From positions 200,474 through 264,473 of the forward strand of contig JAHDID010000003.1 in NCBI GenBank assembly GCA_020630975.1: a stretch of DNA of 64,000 bases, in the 5' to 3' direction. Made by a program: the position numbers and the translations under genes. Origin of the DNA: Verrucomicrobiota bacterium (GTDB taxonomy: Bacteria; Verrucomicrobiota; Verrucomicrobiia; Verrucomicrobiales; DEV007). Below the pieces are notes generated by a model, which was not told where the DNA came from, searched no databases, and worked only from the letters and a program-made list of their open reading frames with translations. Positions 7,844 through 17,240 of the stretch are shown here, piece by piece; position 1 is the first letter of the stretch, and the number at the start of each line of letters is the position of its first letter.

Positions 7844-8815
7844 TTACTTACCAATCGCATCGAGGGGCAGTAGAGGTAGCACTCCAGATGCGCCCTCGTC
7901 CATGATCACTTTCTTGCCTAGTCTAGGCATCACTTTCTCCATGGTCTCCAGATAGATGCGGCGGCGCGTCACGTCTGGTGCTTTGCTATACTCTAGGTAG
8001 AGTGCGTTGAATTTGGCCGCATCACCTTCCGCCTCGTTGATTCGCTTGGTTGCGTAACCTTCCGCCTCACTAATTAGTTTATCAGCACTACCGCGAGCCT
8101 TTGGCACTGCACGGTTGTACTCGCCATTAGCAACATTAATCAACTTCTTCTTCTCTTGCTGAGCTTCATTCACCTCGTTAAACGATTCTTGCACTTCCCT
8201 AGGTGGATCAACATTCTTCAGCTGAACTTGGTCGATGATCATGCCGAGTTCGTAAGCCTTCACTAGTTCAGCGAGCTTCTGCTGGCAGGTCGATTCGATG
8301 TCTTGTCGACCGATTGTGATCACCTCATCCACCGTGCGATCGCCTACGACTTCGCGCATGATCGATTCGGAAGCGTCGCGCAGGGTATCGTCGGGGTTCC
8401 TCACATTGAAGAGGTAGGCGACAGGATCCGATATGCGATACTGGATGACCCACTCGACCAAAGCCGAACTCAGATCCCCAGTCACCATGGCTTTCTCAGC
8501 CTCCGCAAACCTGCTGGTTTCTTGATAACGAGAAGAGGTTCGCGATGAAAAGCCAAATTCCGCCTTCATCTGCCGAGTGACTTGCACCTTTTCAAACTTA
8601 TCAACAATAGGGACTTGGAAATGAAGGCCTGGCATGACAGTTTTGGAATACTTACCAAACCTCGTCACTACCGCCTGCTCATCCTGCTTGACGGTGTAGA
8701 AAGAGTTTAGCGCCACGTAGGCTAAAATGAAGATAAGAGCTAGCCCCGCAAACAGCTTGAACTGGCTGCCGGGGAAATTGATATCGATGACCTGTCGGCC
8801 GATTTGGACACGCAT
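7844..8815 (-). CDS. hflK: HflK, SPFH/band-7 membrane protease regulator
   Basis: Partner of HflC in the FtsH-associated complex. A short cytoplasmic start precedes one membrane helix (KLFAGLALIFILAYVALNSF, residues ~20-40). The band-7 domain follows: YTVKQDEQAVVTRFGKY, MPGLHFQVPIVDKFEKV and MREVVGDRTVDEVI. A coiled coil with EAEGYATKRINEAEGDAAKF comes near residue 230. At 323 residues it is shorter than E. coli HflK because the Gly/Gln-rich N-terminal extension is missing. Its stop is about 40 bp before the hflC start, giving a normal hflKC operon. Confidence 0.94.
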   Translation of the reverse strand: MRVQIGRQVIDINFPGSQFKLFAGLALIFILAYVALNSFYTVKQDEQAVVTRFGKYSKTVMPGLHFQVPIVDKFEKVQVTRQMKAEFGFSSRTSSRYQETSRFAEAEKAMVTGDLSSALVEWVIQYRISDPVAYLFNVRNPDDTLRDASESIMREVVGDRTVDEVITIGRQDIESTCQQKLAELVKAYELGMIIDQVQLKNVDPPREVQESFNEVNEAQQEKKKLINVANGEYNRAVPKARGSADKLISEAEGYATKRINEAEGDAAKFNALYLEYSKAPDVTRRRIYLETMEKVMPRLGKKVIMDEGASGVLPLLPLDAIGK

Positions 8816-8904
8816 GTTTTTCTAGGTTGTATGTGGTGGTGATAGTAATGAAACACTCGCCGATTTCTGATTATAATACGCGAGCTTGTTTGTAAATGGT
8901 TGGC

Positions 8905-9684
8905 TTACTTTTTCCCAGCTCGAATCCGGTCGAGCAATTCGGTATTCGCACTCGGATCGAAGAGCCCCAAGGTCTTGCGCTGGAGATCGCAGATCTCTTC
9001 CGTACCTTTTTTGCCGAGGCGTAGCATCTCGAGCATCTGCGCCTCGGAAAAGACCGCCTCTTCGCCACTACCCTGCACCTCGATCATGTCGAGAGATTCA
9101 GTCATAGCGTAGTTAAAGTCGACACTGGCATCGCGGTCCTCGGGGTAATTTAGATCCAGGATACACTGTCCCTCCCACACGCCGGCGCTCACCGCTGCCG
9201 CCAGCTGCGACATGGGCGATGTCTTTAGCAGCCCCGCCTCGACAAAACGGCGAAAAGCCATCTCGGTAGCGACAGCCGCTCCGGTGATGGATGCAGTGCG
9301 AGTACCGCCATCGGCACGCAGCACATCGCAGTCGATCCATAGGGTGCGCTGGCCGAGCTTTTTCAGATCCACCACGGCGCGGATCGAACGGCCGATCAGG
9401 CGCTGGATCTCCGAGCTACGCCCATCCAGCTTGCCACGGCTGATGTCGCGCGGCTTGCGATCGAGAGTGGAGTAGGGGAGCATCGAGTACTCAGCTGTCA
9501 GCCAGCCGCCACCTACGCCCTGCTGCATCATCCAGCGGGGCACACCATCGTGCAGCATGGCCGAGCAGATGACCTGGGTATTGCCAAAACTCACCAGCAC
9601 GCTGCCATGTGCGTGGCCAGCGATGTCGGGCTGAAAGTTTAGGGGTCTTAGTTCGTCCAGTTGTCTACTATCAGGTCGCTCCAT
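8905..9684 (-). CDS. rph: Ribonuclease PH
   Basis: Phosphorolytic 3'-to-5' exoribonuclease that trims tRNA precursors and other RNAs. The 259-residue length is normal. Family blocks include RPLNFQPDIAGHAHGSVLVSFG near the start (read in two parts), GGGWLTAEYSMLPYST, IQRLIGRSIRAVVDLKKLGQRT, DCDVLRADGGTRTASITGA and DLNYPEDRDASVDFNYAMT. The RPDSRQLDELRPL opening supports ATG 9684 as the start. It is divergent from lpxK and stands alone. Confidence 0.96.
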   Translation of the reverse strand: MERPDSRQLDELRPLNFQPDIAGHAHGSVLVSFGNTQVICSAMLHDGVPRWMMQQGVGGGWLTAEYSMLPYSTLDRKPRDISRGKLDGRSSEIQRLIGRSIRAVVDLKKLGQRTLWIDCDVLRADGGTRTASITGAAVATEMAFRRFVEAGLLKTSPMSQLAAAVSAGVWEGQCILDLNYPEDRDASVDFNYAMTESLDMIEVQGSGEEAVFSEAQMLEMLRLGKKGTEEICDLQRKTLGLFDPSANTELLDRIRAGKK

Positions 9685-9831
9685 AGGCTGGTAGAGTCAT
9701 CACGATACGCAGAGAATGCAAAGGAAACGCAATCTTACCTTGCAGCAGAGAGGGAAAATGCTGAAGGTGATAGCCCGCCACTCCCGACCAGAGCAGGACT
9801 TTTCCTTTCTTCCTTACTGATAAAATAGCCA

Positions 9832-11025
9832 ATGCGCCAAACGCTGGAACATCTCGAGCAGTTTGCGGTCGATGTGATCTTCGACCGTCGCAGCGGAGTG
9901 CGCGCCAGTCTGTTCAAAGCCTTTCTGGCCTCTTTATCGAAGCTGTACAAGCGTCTGGTGAACTTGCGCCTCTGGCTATACCGAAACCGTATCCTACGCG
10001 AGCGCAATCTCGGCTGCCTAGTGATCAGCATCGGCAACCTCACCGTAGGCGGCACGGGAAAGACCCCAGTGGTAGAAAAATTTGCCCGCTCGCTACAGGA
10101 TGGCGGTCGCCGAGTGGCGATCCTGAGCCGTGGCTACAAGTCGGTAAAGCAGCCGCTCGTCAAGCGACTGATCGGTAAACTGCAGGGTAAGAACGAGATC
10201 GACCCTCCTCGCGTGGTATCCGATGGCAAATCGCTACTGCTCGACTCGCGCACCGCGGGGGACGAGCCCTACATGCTCGCCGCCAATCTGAAGGATGTGC
10301 CCGTCGTAGTGGACAAAGATCGGGTGAAAAGCGGCAAGCACGCCATCTCCCACCTGAACTGCGACACGCTACTGCTCGACGATGGCCTGCAGTACCTGCG
10401 CCTCAAACACCGGCTCGACATCGTGCTAGTCGATCGCTGGCAGCCCTTTGGCACCGAGCGGCTGCTGCCTCGCGGCACCCTGCGCGAGCCTACGAAGAAT
10501 CTGAAGCGGGCGTCCTACATCTTCATCACCAAGTGCAATGGCGAACCCAACGACGAACTGGTCGCCCGCATCCGCAAGCTGAACCGCACCGCCGAGATCA
10601 TCGAGTGCGAGCACCGGCCCAAGTACATGCAGCACATCGAGACCCGCGAGACGCTGCCCCTAAAGGCCCTCGATGGGGCAAAGGTCGGCACTGTCAGCGC
10701 GATCGCTGTGCCGGAGAGCTTTGAGCACGGTGTGAAGAGTCTGGGAGCGACCATCGCCGAGACTTGCCGCTTTATGGATCACCACCGCTTCACCGAGCAG
10801 GAGATCCTGTCTTTTATCAATGCCTGCGTCGAGGCCAAGACCGACTACATCATCACCACGGAGAAAGACGCCGTGCGCTTCCCGCGCCTGGCTCGCATGG
10901 ATATCCCCATCTACTTTCTACGGGTAGAGATCGGTATCCTCAGCAATGAGGAATCATTCGACCAGTGCATCCAGAGGATCTGCCAGCCTCCAAAGACCAT
11001 GGCGGCAGCACGTCAGTTTTTCTAG
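9832..11025 (+). CDS. lpxK: Tetraacyldisaccharide 4'-kinase
   Basis: LpxK phosphorylates the 4' position of the lipid A disaccharide at the inner membrane. The P-loop is [12 protein letters not shown] (residues ~72-83), and later family blocks include [44 protein letters not shown] and [13 protein letters not shown]. At 397 residues it is longer than many LpxK proteins, partly from a ~50-residue N-terminal region. Its presence shows the organism makes lipid A and is a true diderm. Confidence 0.94.
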   Translation: MRQTLEHLEQFAVDVIFDRRSGVRASLFKAFLASLSKLYKRLVNLRLWLYRNRILRERNLGCLVISIGNLTVGGTGKTPVVEKFARSLQDGGRRVAILSRGYKSVKQPLVKRLIGKLQGKNEIDPPRVVSDGKSLLLDSRTAGDEPYMLAANLKDVPVVVDKDRVKSGKHAISHLNCDTLLLDDGLQYLRLKHRLDIVLVDRWQPFGTERLLPRGTLREPTKNLKRASYIFITKCNGEPNDELVARIRKLNRTAEIIECEHRPKYMQHIETRETLPLKALDGAKVGTVSAIAVPESFEHGVKSLGATIAETCRFMDHHRFTEQEILSFINACVEAKTDYIITTEKDAVRFPRLARMDIPIYFLRVEIGILSNEESFDQCIQRICQPPKTMAAARQFF

Positions 11026-11042
11026 AGCAGGGCGTGGGAAGA

Positions 11043-11092
11043 ATGAGAATGATGCGAGATATCAACACTTGATGCCGTCTCATTATTCTCAT
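11043..11092 (+). terminator. Hairpin after lpxK
   Basis: ATGAGAAT(G)ATG(C)GAGA pairs with TCTCATTATTCTCAT around an inner ATCAA-CAC-TTGAT stem. It lies 18 bp after the lpxK stop. The following ATATTTC is a poor T-run, so termination is plausible rather than certain. Confidence 0.4.
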
Positions 11093-11134
11093 ATTTCACA
11101 TGGTTGCTATGCACAGTTATAATCCTACCTTACC

Positions 11135-11779
11135 ATGATGGAACTCGACCTGATACCCTTCTTAGCTCAAGCTGCCGAGTGGACAGTAGAGCCGCCAGCC
11201 CAGATCGAAGGCGGTGGCAATTGGTTCACCAATACTTGGCGCAGTTTCACCGGCTGGTTGAGCGATTTCTTTGGAAACGCTGGGCGATTTGCCATCTGGG
11301 CCTGTGTGGTCGTGCTGCTCATCGCAGGGCTGGCCGGCACCGTGGTGCCCTTTCTGCCGGGCACTACTCTCATCCTCTGCGGCTCGCTGCTGCACTTTTT
11401 TGCCCTAGGCATGAAGGAGAGCGGTCTCACTATCCTCTCACTGGTCATCATCGGCGTGCTGTACATCGTATCCATCATCGTAGATGGCTTTAGCGGAGCG
11501 ATCGGGGCCAAGTGGTTTGGCTCGTCGAAGTGGGGTGTGGTCGGTGCGATCCTTGGCGGCATCATCGGTACCATCTTTTTCAATCTCCCCGGCATGATCA
11601 TCGGCCCCATCGTGGGTGTCTTTGTGTTTGAGATGGTCATCGGTCGACGCAAGATCAAGGAAGCCGGCAGCTCCACTGTGGGCACCGTGATCGGCAGCGG
11701 CGCCGGCATGGTGATGGGGCTAGTCATCGGCCTGCTCATGATCGGCGTGTATGCGCTCGATATCCTAGTGCTAAAATAG
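11135..11779 (+). CDS. DUF456 family membrane protein
   Basis: A 214-residue integral membrane protein. After a ~45-residue Trp-rich lead, hydrophobic segments run almost without break: WACVVVLLIAGLAGTVVPFL, then TILSLVIIGVLYIVSIIVDG and glycine-zipper-like repeats (GAILGGIIGTIFFNLPGMII, GSGAGMVMGLVIGLLMIGVY). GTVVPFLPGTTLI and the GAKWFGSSKWG loop match the DUF456 family of unknown function. The start could be ATG 11135 or 11138. No operon partner is evident; the next gene begins 61 bp later. Confidence 0.85.
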   Translation: MMELDLIPFLAQAAEWTVEPPAQIEGGGNWFTNTWRSFTGWLSDFFGNAGRFAIWACVVVLLIAGLAGTVVPFLPGTTLILCGSLLHFFALGMKESGLTILSLVIIGVLYIVSIIVDGFSGAIGAKWFGSSKWGVVGAILGGIIGTIFFNLPGMIIGPIVGVFVFEMVIGRRKIKEAGSSTVGTVIGSGAGMVMGLVIGLLMIGVYALDILVLK

Positions 11780-11840
11780 CCGTATAAAAATCGCTTCGCT
11801 CGCTATTGCAAAACGAAATCTTTCCCCCTACCCTCCCGCC

Positions 11841-12146
11841 ATGGTCCGCCACAATGTTTACTTCTGGCTCGATGAGTCGCTCACCGCAGAGGATAAATCA
11901 GCCTTCGAGGGCGGCCTGAGCGCCCTCGCCGATATCGACGTGGTGCAGAGCGCCAGCCACGGCACACCCGCTGGCACTCCGGAGAGGCCCGTCACCCAAA
12001 ACACCTTCGACTACGCTCTGTGTCTAGAATTTGCCTCCGTGGCCGACCACGACGCCTATCAGGTGCACCCCGGCCATAGCGAGTTTGTCGAAAATTTTTC
12101 GAAGTGGTTCCAGGAAGTTCGAGTTTATGATACAGACTTTTCCTAG
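11841..12146 (+). CDS. Dabb-domain (stress-responsive alpha/beta barrel) protein
   Basis: A 101-residue protein that fits a single Dabb domain. It opens with MVRHNVYFWLDESLTAED and ends with DHDAYQVHPGHSEFVENFSK, the usual Dabb pattern of an initial HxVxF(W/K) strand and a late YxxHPxHxxF motif. Dabb proteins form dimeric ferredoxin-like barrels; most have no proven enzymatic role. A secreted paralogue lies at 49754-50140. It is encoded 56 bp before the alpha/beta hydrolase on the same strand. Confidence 0.85.
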   Translation: MVRHNVYFWLDESLTAEDKSAFEGGLSALADIDVVQSASHGTPAGTPERPVTQNTFDYALCLEFASVADHDAYQVHPGHSEFVENFSKWFQEVRVYDTDFS

Positions 12147-12202
12147 GACTTAGGTTACACTATCCGCCGACACTACTTTTTACCTTCTTTTTACCGATCC
12201 AG

Positions 12203-12940
12203 ATGGAAGATTTGACCATTACTAATAGCTCGAAGGAGAAACTCGACTTCGAGTTCCACGGAGACCCCACCGACACCTCGCTACTCGTGATCATAGGACA
12301 CGGTGTGACTGGCAACAAAGACCGCCCATGGGCAGTCGCTCTGGCAGATGCGATCGCAGCTGCAGGCTATGGCGCTCTGCGCTTCTCTTTCTCAGGCAAT
12401 GGCGACTCCGAGGGCGACTTTGCCAAATCCACTATCAGCAAAGAGGTGAAAGATCTCAAAGCAATCGTGAACGCTGCCGAAGACGCTGGCTACCACAAGA
12501 TCTGCTACGCGGGCCACAGCATGGGCGCCGCCGTAGGTGTGCTGGCTGCGTCTCGCGACGACCGTATCGAGATGATCATCTCTCTCGCTGGCATGGTCGA
12601 TACCAAGCGCTTTTGCGAGGCTGAGTTTGGCGACGAGACTCCTGGCAAAGGCCACATGTGGGGTGAGAAAGACTGCCCACTGTCTCAAGACTTTGTCGAC
12701 GATATGGAGAAAGTCGGCAGCGTGCTCAAAAAGACCGAAAAGATCGAGAGCTCTTGGCTGGTCATCCATGGCGATGCCGATGATCTCGTGCCCGTAGAGG
12801 AGGGCCGTCAGCTCTACGCTGGTGCCTACGAGCCCAAGCACTACGTCGAGATCGAGGGCGGTGACCACGTCTTCTCTGGCGACGCCGAGGGCAAGATGAC
12901 TCAAGCCGTCTGCGACTGGCTGGCTGATCAGCAGATCTAG
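12203..12940 (+). CDS. Alpha/beta hydrolase
   Basis: A 245-residue cytosolic serine hydrolase of the alpha/beta fold. The oxyanion region is IIGHGVTGNKDRPW, and GALRFSFSGNGDSEGDF follows. The nucleophile elbow is AGHSMG (Ser106). The acid is in VIHGDADDLVP and the catalytic histidine in GGDHVF. The sequence resembles small esterase/peptidase-type hydrolases, but the substrate cannot be read from it. There is no signal peptide. A 26-bp perfect palindrome spans its stop codon and a strong terminator follows. Confidence 0.88.
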   Translation: MEDLTITNSSKEKLDFEFHGDPTDTSLLVIIGHGVTGNKDRPWAVALADAIAAAGYGALRFSFSGNGDSEGDFAKSTISKEVKDLKAIVNAAEDAGYHKICYAGHSMGAAVGVLAASRDDRIEMIISLAGMVDTKRFCEAEFGDETPGKGHMWGEKDCPLSQDFVDDMEKVGSVLKKTEKIESSWLVIHGDADDLVPVEEGRQLYAGAYEPKHYVEIEGGDHVFSGDAEGKMTQAVCDWLADQQI

Positions 12941-12951
12941 ATCTGCTGATC
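12926..12951. repeat. Perfect 26-bp palindrome across the hydrolase stop codon
   Basis: A perfect palindrome centred on CTAG: GATCAGCAGATCT is followed by its reverse complement. The TAG stop (12938-12940) lies in its middle. Confidence 0.8.
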
Positions 12952-12981
12952 CTCGTACCTATCAATTTCTAAAGAAAGGCT

Positions 12982-13010
12982 CAGGCCAAGTGTCCCAGAC
13001 ACTTGGCCTG
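12982..13010 (+). terminator. Terminator after the alpha/beta hydrolase
   Basis: CAGGCCAAGTGTC and GACACTTGGCCTG form a perfect 13-bp stem with a 3-base loop, followed by ATTGCTTTCT. The stem is strong and the T-run moderate. Confidence 0.75.
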
Positions 13011-13070
13011 ATTGCTTTCTGAGTAGTCTGCAGTATTGCCCAAGCGCCCTCCAGCTATTAGGCTCGACAC

Positions 13071-13910
13071 ATGCTCAGACCACAGGTGAAGTATACCGTC
13101 CACGCACTGCGTCAGCTCAAAGGCCAGCGCCAGCTGACCCACATCCACGTCAAAAGTCCAGAGGAAGCCGCTGCGGCCGATCAGGCAGGAGTCGATCTGA
13201 TGAGCTGCTCCTTTGACTCGCCCGAGTCGCAGGCCAGACTACCAGCTATAGTCGCTGCTGCTCCTACCGCTTTTCTCTCAGGAGCTACCCCGCATGGTCT
13301 GGCCAGCCCAGAGGAGGCGATCCGCATTGGTTTTCATGCGATGGAGTTGGGTGCCAGTTCGGTGTATTGCTCAGCCAGTCCACGCATCATCGAGGCCATG
13401 GCGGGCGAGGGCATTCCCGTCGTCGGACATATCGGCTTCGTGCCCCGCCATGCCACTTGGACAGGCGTGCGCGCTATCGGCAAGACACCCAACGAGGCCG
13501 CCACGCTCTACCAAAAGATGAAGGACCTGGAAAATGCCGGTGCCTACGCGGCTGAGATCGAGCTGGTCCCGCACCCACTGGCCAGTTACTTGGCGCAGCA
13601 GACCAGCATGCTGCTCATGTCGCTCGGCTCGGGCGATGGCTGCGACACACAGTTCCTCTTTTCCGATGACATCCTAGGCGACTACGACGAGCGCATCCCG
13701 CGCCACGCCAAAGCCTATCGCGACTTCAAGGCAGAAAATGCCCGCCTCCAGCAGGAGCGCATCGCCGCCTTTAGTGAGTACATCGCCGATGTACAGGGTG
13801 GGAATTTCCCAGAGCGCGGCCATTTGATCGGGATGAAAGATGAAAACCTGGCAGCTGCGATCGAGGCTATCGAGGCCCTGGGACCGCCGACGTCCCCTTC
13901 AGCTTCATAG
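13071..13910 (+). CDS. PanB-like protein (ketopantoate hydroxymethyltransferase family, altered active site)
   Basis: A 279-residue homologue of 3-methyl-2-oxobutanoate hydroxymethyltransferase, the first enzyme of pantothenate synthesis. The C-terminal two thirds align well by eye: GIPVVGHIGFVPRH, GAYAAEIELVP (with the glutamate expected to be the base), SLGSGDGCDTQFLFSDDILG, IPRHAKAYRDF and a late NFPERGH. The Mg2+-binding positions of true PanB do not match: VGDSLG is MSCSFDS here, ADLPF is FLSGATP, and KIEGG is YCSAS. The protein may catalyse a different aldol-type reaction or be a divergent PanB. No other pantothenate gene is nearby. Confidence 0.75.
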   Translation: MLRPQVKYTVHALRQLKGQRQLTHIHVKSPEEAAAADQAGVDLMSCSFDSPESQARLPAIVAAAPTAFLSGATPHGLASPEEAIRIGFHAMELGASSVYCSASPRIIEAMAGEGIPVVGHIGFVPRHATWTGVRAIGKTPNEAATLYQKMKDLENAGAYAAEIELVPHPLASYLAQQTSMLLMSLGSGDGCDTQFLFSDDILGDYDERIPRHAKAYRDFKAENARLQQERIAAFSEYIADVQGGNFPERGHLIGMKDENLAAAIEAIEALGPPTSPSAS

Positions 13911-13929
13911 ACTCCGGCCGATAACCATA

Positions 13930-13978
13930 GGAGGGACGATGGCTACGGCGTCATCCCTCCAGAGGTTTTGCAAACCTC
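13930..13978 (+). terminator. Hairpins after the PanB-like gene
   Basis: GGAGGGA (13930-13936) pairs with TCCCTCC (13954-13960), with further imperfect pairing inside. A second small palindrome GAGGTTT-TGC-AAACCTC lies at 13962-13978. No T-run follows, so this may be a weak terminator or a structured leader for the next gene. Confidence 0.35.
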
Positions 13979-14005
13979 GCCAGCTCATTCGTCCAATGCC
14001 CACGT

Positions 14006-14506
14006 ATGAAAACTGGCTGCTTCCTCGGATGTTTGTTGTTCGCTATCGTCATCGGGCTTGGGTACTTTTACCTGAGCGGCTCATTCGATGGACTGGTTGC
14101 AAAGTCATCTGCGCCCTCAGCGGTCCGCCCGAGTATGGAAGATATGCGGAGCCTACCTGCGACAGCATCATCTTCCACGACGTCGAGCGATGTCGATACC
14201 ATCACCGAGCTCGCCGACTCGATCAGCAGTAGCTCGCCCAGCAGCGTCGGCGACCTACTCGACTGGGAGGAGCGCCCCGGCAGTATGGTCAGCAGCACCT
14301 CCGCGACAACCCTACCTAGAGCCATACCGATCGAGATTTTCGATGAGACGGTAGCGCCGAGCGCAAAGCCGGTAGTGATGGATAGCCCAAAAGAAGAAAT
14401 AGAGATCGCGATCGCTGCTGAGCCCATCGACTTTGGCGATCAAGATATGGCAGAGCTACGTCGAGCTCTGCGTGCCGCCAAAATGCAGGCGCTGAACGAA
14501 TCGTGA
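14006..14506 (+). CDS. Membrane-anchored low-complexity protein of unknown function
   Basis: A 166-residue protein with one N-terminal hydrophobic segment (CFLGCLLFAIVIGLGYFYLS, residues ~5-24). The rest is a Ser/Thr/Pro-rich, acidic, probably disordered stretch (TASSSTTSSDVDTITELADS, SISSSSPSSVGDLLDWEERP). The end is short and charged (AELRRALRAAKMQALNES). The layout suggests an exported or anchored linker-like protein. No family was recognised. It precedes another small anchored protein by 54 bp on the same strand. Confidence 0.6.
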   Translation: MKTGCFLGCLLFAIVIGLGYFYLSGSFDGLVAKSSAPSAVRPSMEDMRSLPATASSSTTSSDVDTITELADSISSSSPSSVGDLLDWEERPGSMVSSTSATTLPRAIPIEIFDETVAPSAKPVVMDSPKEEIEIAIAAEPIDFGDQDMAELRRALRAAKMQALNES

Positions 14507-14560
14507 TCCATACAGGCTTTACTTTACTCGCAGGAGAAAATCGCCCACTATGAGCCAACG

Positions 14561-15025
14561 ATGAAACTGCTAGCCAAGATCCTCGCCCTGGCTTTTGCCA
14601 TCGCTGCGGTCGCCTCTTACTCGATCTACAAGCATCGCTCCAGTCAGTCGACAGAGACCGCGCCAACAACCGCGCAGCTACCGTCGACCAAATCGATCAC
14701 AGGTGTCGTGGAGATTCCGAACTTTGATGAAAGCCTGGTCGAGGAAGTCACGTTTCCTCCGTTTCCACCTACTCCAAAGGATCCGACCATGTTTTCGACT
14801 AGCAAGTCGGGGCCTATTTTTAAGCCCTGGGGTACTATTGATATGAATGGTGAAACTTTAGGAAAGGAAACAGTCCAGGGTGAAAGCATTTCGCCGGTCG
14901 TTGTTCCCTCTACAAAACTTGGACCAATCTTTACGATAAAAGACACAAAAGATATCATCATTCCGTATACCGAAAGTGACCCTCCCATTGGTCCATCGGA
15001 CTTCTCGATCCCGATCGACTTTTAA
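14561..15025 (+). CDS. Signal-anchored small protein of unknown function
   Basis: A 154-residue protein with an N-terminal hydrophobic segment (LLAKILALAFAIAAVASYSI) and a Thr/Pro/Ser-rich remainder. Two related phrases, TSKSGPIFKPWGT and STKLGPIFTIKDT, suggest an internal duplication. The C-terminus is proline-rich and acidic. No family was recognised. Its stop lies 2 bp before the start of the fatty-acid-hydroxylase-family gene, so the two are probably translated from one message. Confidence 0.6.
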   Translation: MKLLAKILALAFAIAAVASYSIYKHRSSQSTETAPTTAQLPSTKSITGVVEIPNFDESLVEEVTFPPFPPTPKDPTMFSTSKSGPIFKPWGTIDMNGETLGKETVQGESISPVVVPSTKLGPIFTIKDTKDIIIPYTESDPPIGPSDFSIPIDF

Positions 15026-15027
15026 TC

Positions 15028-15792
15028 ATGCAGGTCGTTGCCATACTCGCCTCGACGACGCTCAGCTTTTTCGCGCTGGCTCTCGTCTTTCGCCCTTTGG
15101 AGATCCTCTTTCCGGCAAAGGAGAAGCAGCCGTTTCTGCGTCCTCATTTCTGGACCGATCTGTGCTTTTTCTTAGGGCAGTATCTCTTGTGGACCAGCCT
15201 GGTCTTTGGGCTGATCGCCTACTTCGGTATACACATTCAGGCTTTCATCCCTTCCGGTTTTCGTGAGCTAGTCGGCAGCCAACCGCTATGGCTACAGATC
15301 ATCGAGGTGGTGCTACTGAGCGACCTACTGATCTACTGGGGGCATCGGCTCCAGCACCAGATCCCTTTCCTCTGGCGCTTTCATTCCATCCACCACTCCG
15401 CCGAGCATCTCGACTGGCTAGCCGCTCATCGCGAGCACCCGCTCGATACTGTCTACACCGTGACCCTGATCAATCTGCCAGCCTATCTCATGGGATTCCC
15501 ACTCGAACTACTAGCTGGGTTCATCGCCTTTCGCGGCGTGTGGGCGATCTTCATCCACTCCAATGTCCGCCTACCCCTCGGCCCACTCCGTGTGCTACTA
15601 GGCAGCCCAGAGCTGCACCACTGGCACCACGAGCGCAACCGCCACGCTGGCAACTACGCCAACCTATCTCCCCTCATGGATCTCCTATTCGGCACCTACC
15701 GCTGTCCCGACCACGAACCCGAGGAGCTAGGCATACACGAGCCGATTCAGCAGAATTACTTGGCGCAGCTGTGGCATCCGTTTCGGAGGTAG
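15028..15792 (+). CDS. Fatty acid hydroxylase / sterol desaturase family membrane enzyme
   Basis: A 254-residue di-iron membrane oxygenase. The histidine motifs are at HRLQH (106-110), HSIHH (119-123) and HHWHH (197-201), the classic three-box pattern. Four or so hydrophobic segments surround them (TTLSFFALALVF, LLWTSLVFGLIAYFGIHI, LLAGFIAFRGVWAIFI). Members hydroxylate or desaturate fatty acids, sterols or carotenoids; the substrate here cannot be told. A convergent DUF1501 gene follows after 43 bp. Confidence 0.9.
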   Translation: MQVVAILASTTLSFFALALVFRPLEILFPAKEKQPFLRPHFWTDLCFFLGQYLLWTSLVFGLIAYFGIHIQAFIPSGFRELVGSQPLWLQIIEVVLLSDLLIYWGHRLQHQIPFLWRFHSIHHSAEHLDWLAAHREHPLDTVYTVTLINLPAYLMGFPLELLAGFIAFRGVWAIFIHSNVRLPLGPLRVLLGSPELHHWHHERNRHAGNYANLSPLMDLLFGTYRCPDHEPEELGIHEPIQQNYLAQLWHPFRR

Positions 15793-15835
15793 GGTGATAG
15801 GTCGTATAGGCCTAATAAGTCTTATAGCCGCACCC

Positions 15836-17236
15836 CTACACCAATTCCTTCCACACATGACCGTGCACATCGGTCAGGCGAACGTCTCTACCGGCGTAGC
15901 GGTAGGTGAAGTCGTTGTGATTGATGCCTAGCTGGTGCAGCACGGTCGCCCAGAGATCGTAAAAGGTCGTGGGCTTGTCGACTACGTGGTAGCCGTAGTC
16001 GTCGGTGGCGCCGTAGACTTGGCCGCCTTTGATGCCGCCGCCTGCTAGCCAGAGGCTGAAGCCGAGGGGATCGTGGTCGCGGCCATTGCTACCCTGTGAG
16101 AATGGCGTGCGGCCAAACTCACCAGTGAAGACGAGGAGCGTGCTATCTAGCAGGCCGCGCTGCTTGAGATCGGCGATGAGCGCTGCGATCGGCTTGTCGA
16201 CCTGGTGTGCCATCTTGCGGTGACCTTCCTCTAGCTTGCCATGCTGATCCCAGGGATTGGCCGCGCCACCGGCCCCGATACCCTCGGTCATGCAGGATAG
16301 CTCGATGAAGCGGACCCCGCGCTCGACTAGGCGGCGGGCGAGCAGCGCCTGCTTGCCGTAGTCGGCCATCTGCTGGTGGCTGGTATCGGTGATGCCGTAG
16401 GCATCGAGAGTCGCCTGCGACTCGCCTGCTAGATCGCAGATATCGGGCACCGAGGTCTGCATACGGTAGGCGGTCTCGTAGTTTTTGATAGCCGCTTCGA
16501 TCTTGTCGACGCCGCCCATCTGGCTGGCGAACTGATTGTCGATCTGGCTGACAAAATCGAGTCGAGCCCGCTGGATGCGATCGGGTCGACCGGGCGTGAT
16601 ATTGGGCACTGGCGTCTTCGATCCCGCCTTTAGGATGGAGGCCTGATGCTGGGCTGGTAGAAAGCCGCTGCTGAACAATCCCACCCCACCGTGCGGAGCC
16701 ACCGCCTTGCCGCTCTGCAGCACGCAGTAGCTCGGCAGGTTTTCATTGGCCGAGCCGAGGCCATAAGAGATCCATGCACCAGCCGTGGGGTGTCCGAGGA
16801 ATGGGAAGCCTGTGTGCGCCATGAAGTTGCCCTGCGCATGCTCATTCACTGGGCTGGTCATCGAGCGGACCACAGCGATGTCGTCGGCATGCTTAGCGGT
16901 CTCGGCGAAGATCTCGCTAAACTCCAGTCCACTCTCACCATATTTTTTGAAGCTGAATGGTGAGCCAAAGATCTTGCCGTTGTTATTGAACTGGGTGCGC
17001 TCCACCTTCACCGGCATCGGCTGGCCATGTTCCTCATTGAGCCGAGGTTTCGGGTCAAAGGAATCAACCTGCGACACCCCACCCGACATATAGAGAAAGA
17101 TGACACTCTTCGCTTTGGCAGGCGGCTTCACCCCGCCGAGGGCCTCGCGCTGCAGTAGGCCAGATAGAGCGACAGATCCAAAGCCCGTAGATAGCGAGGC
17201 GATGGCTTGGCGTCTGGATAGGTGTAGTGGGTTCAT
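15836..17236 (-). CDS. DUF1501 protein with twin-arginine signal
   Basis: A 466-residue secreted protein of the DUF1501 family, which has an alkaline-phosphatase/sulfatase-like fold and is abundant in Planctomycetes and Verrucomicrobia. The start [15 protein letters not shown] carries a twin-arginine (Tat) motif. Family blocks follow: [34 protein letters not shown] and [20 protein letters not shown], ending with a [17 protein letters not shown] type block. It begins 4 bp after the stop of the upstream PSCyt1 protein, the usual PSCyt1-DUF1501 operon. Exact substrate is unknown; a role in degrading complex polysaccharides is often proposed for such pairs. Confidence 0.93.
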   Translation of the reverse strand: MNPLHLSRRQAIASLSTGFGSVALSGLLQREALGGVKPPAKAKSVIFLYMSGGVSQVDSFDPKPRLNEEHGQPMPVKVERTQFNNNGKIFGSPFSFKKYGESGLEFSEIFAETAKHADDIAVVRSMTSPVNEHAQGNFMAHTGFPFLGHPTAGAWISYGLGSANENLPSYCVLQSGKAVAPHGGVGLFSSGFLPAQHQASILKAGSKTPVPNITPGRPDRIQRARLDFVSQIDNQFASQMGGVDKIEAAIKNYETAYRMQTSVPDICDLAGESQATLDAYGITDTSHQQMADYGKQALLARRLVERGVRFIELSCMTEGIGAGGAANPWDQHGKLEEGHRKMAHQVDKPIAALIADLKQRGLLDSTLLVFTGEFGRTPFSQGSNGRDHDPLGFSLWLAGGGIKGGQVYGATDDYGYHVVDKPTTFYDLWATVLHQLGINHNDFTYRYAGRDVRLTDVHGHVWKELV

Positions 17237-17240
17237 AGGT

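Noticed and set aside
11167-11739. 190-residue leftward reading frame opposite DUF456
   Set aside because: Its methionine/proline-rich composition is what antisense reading of a glycine-rich membrane protein gives.
14068-14427. 119-residue leftward frame opposite the Ser/Thr-rich protein
   Set aside because: Antisense to a better candidate with an N-terminal membrane segment. Both are weak, but the sense gene has operon-like spacing.
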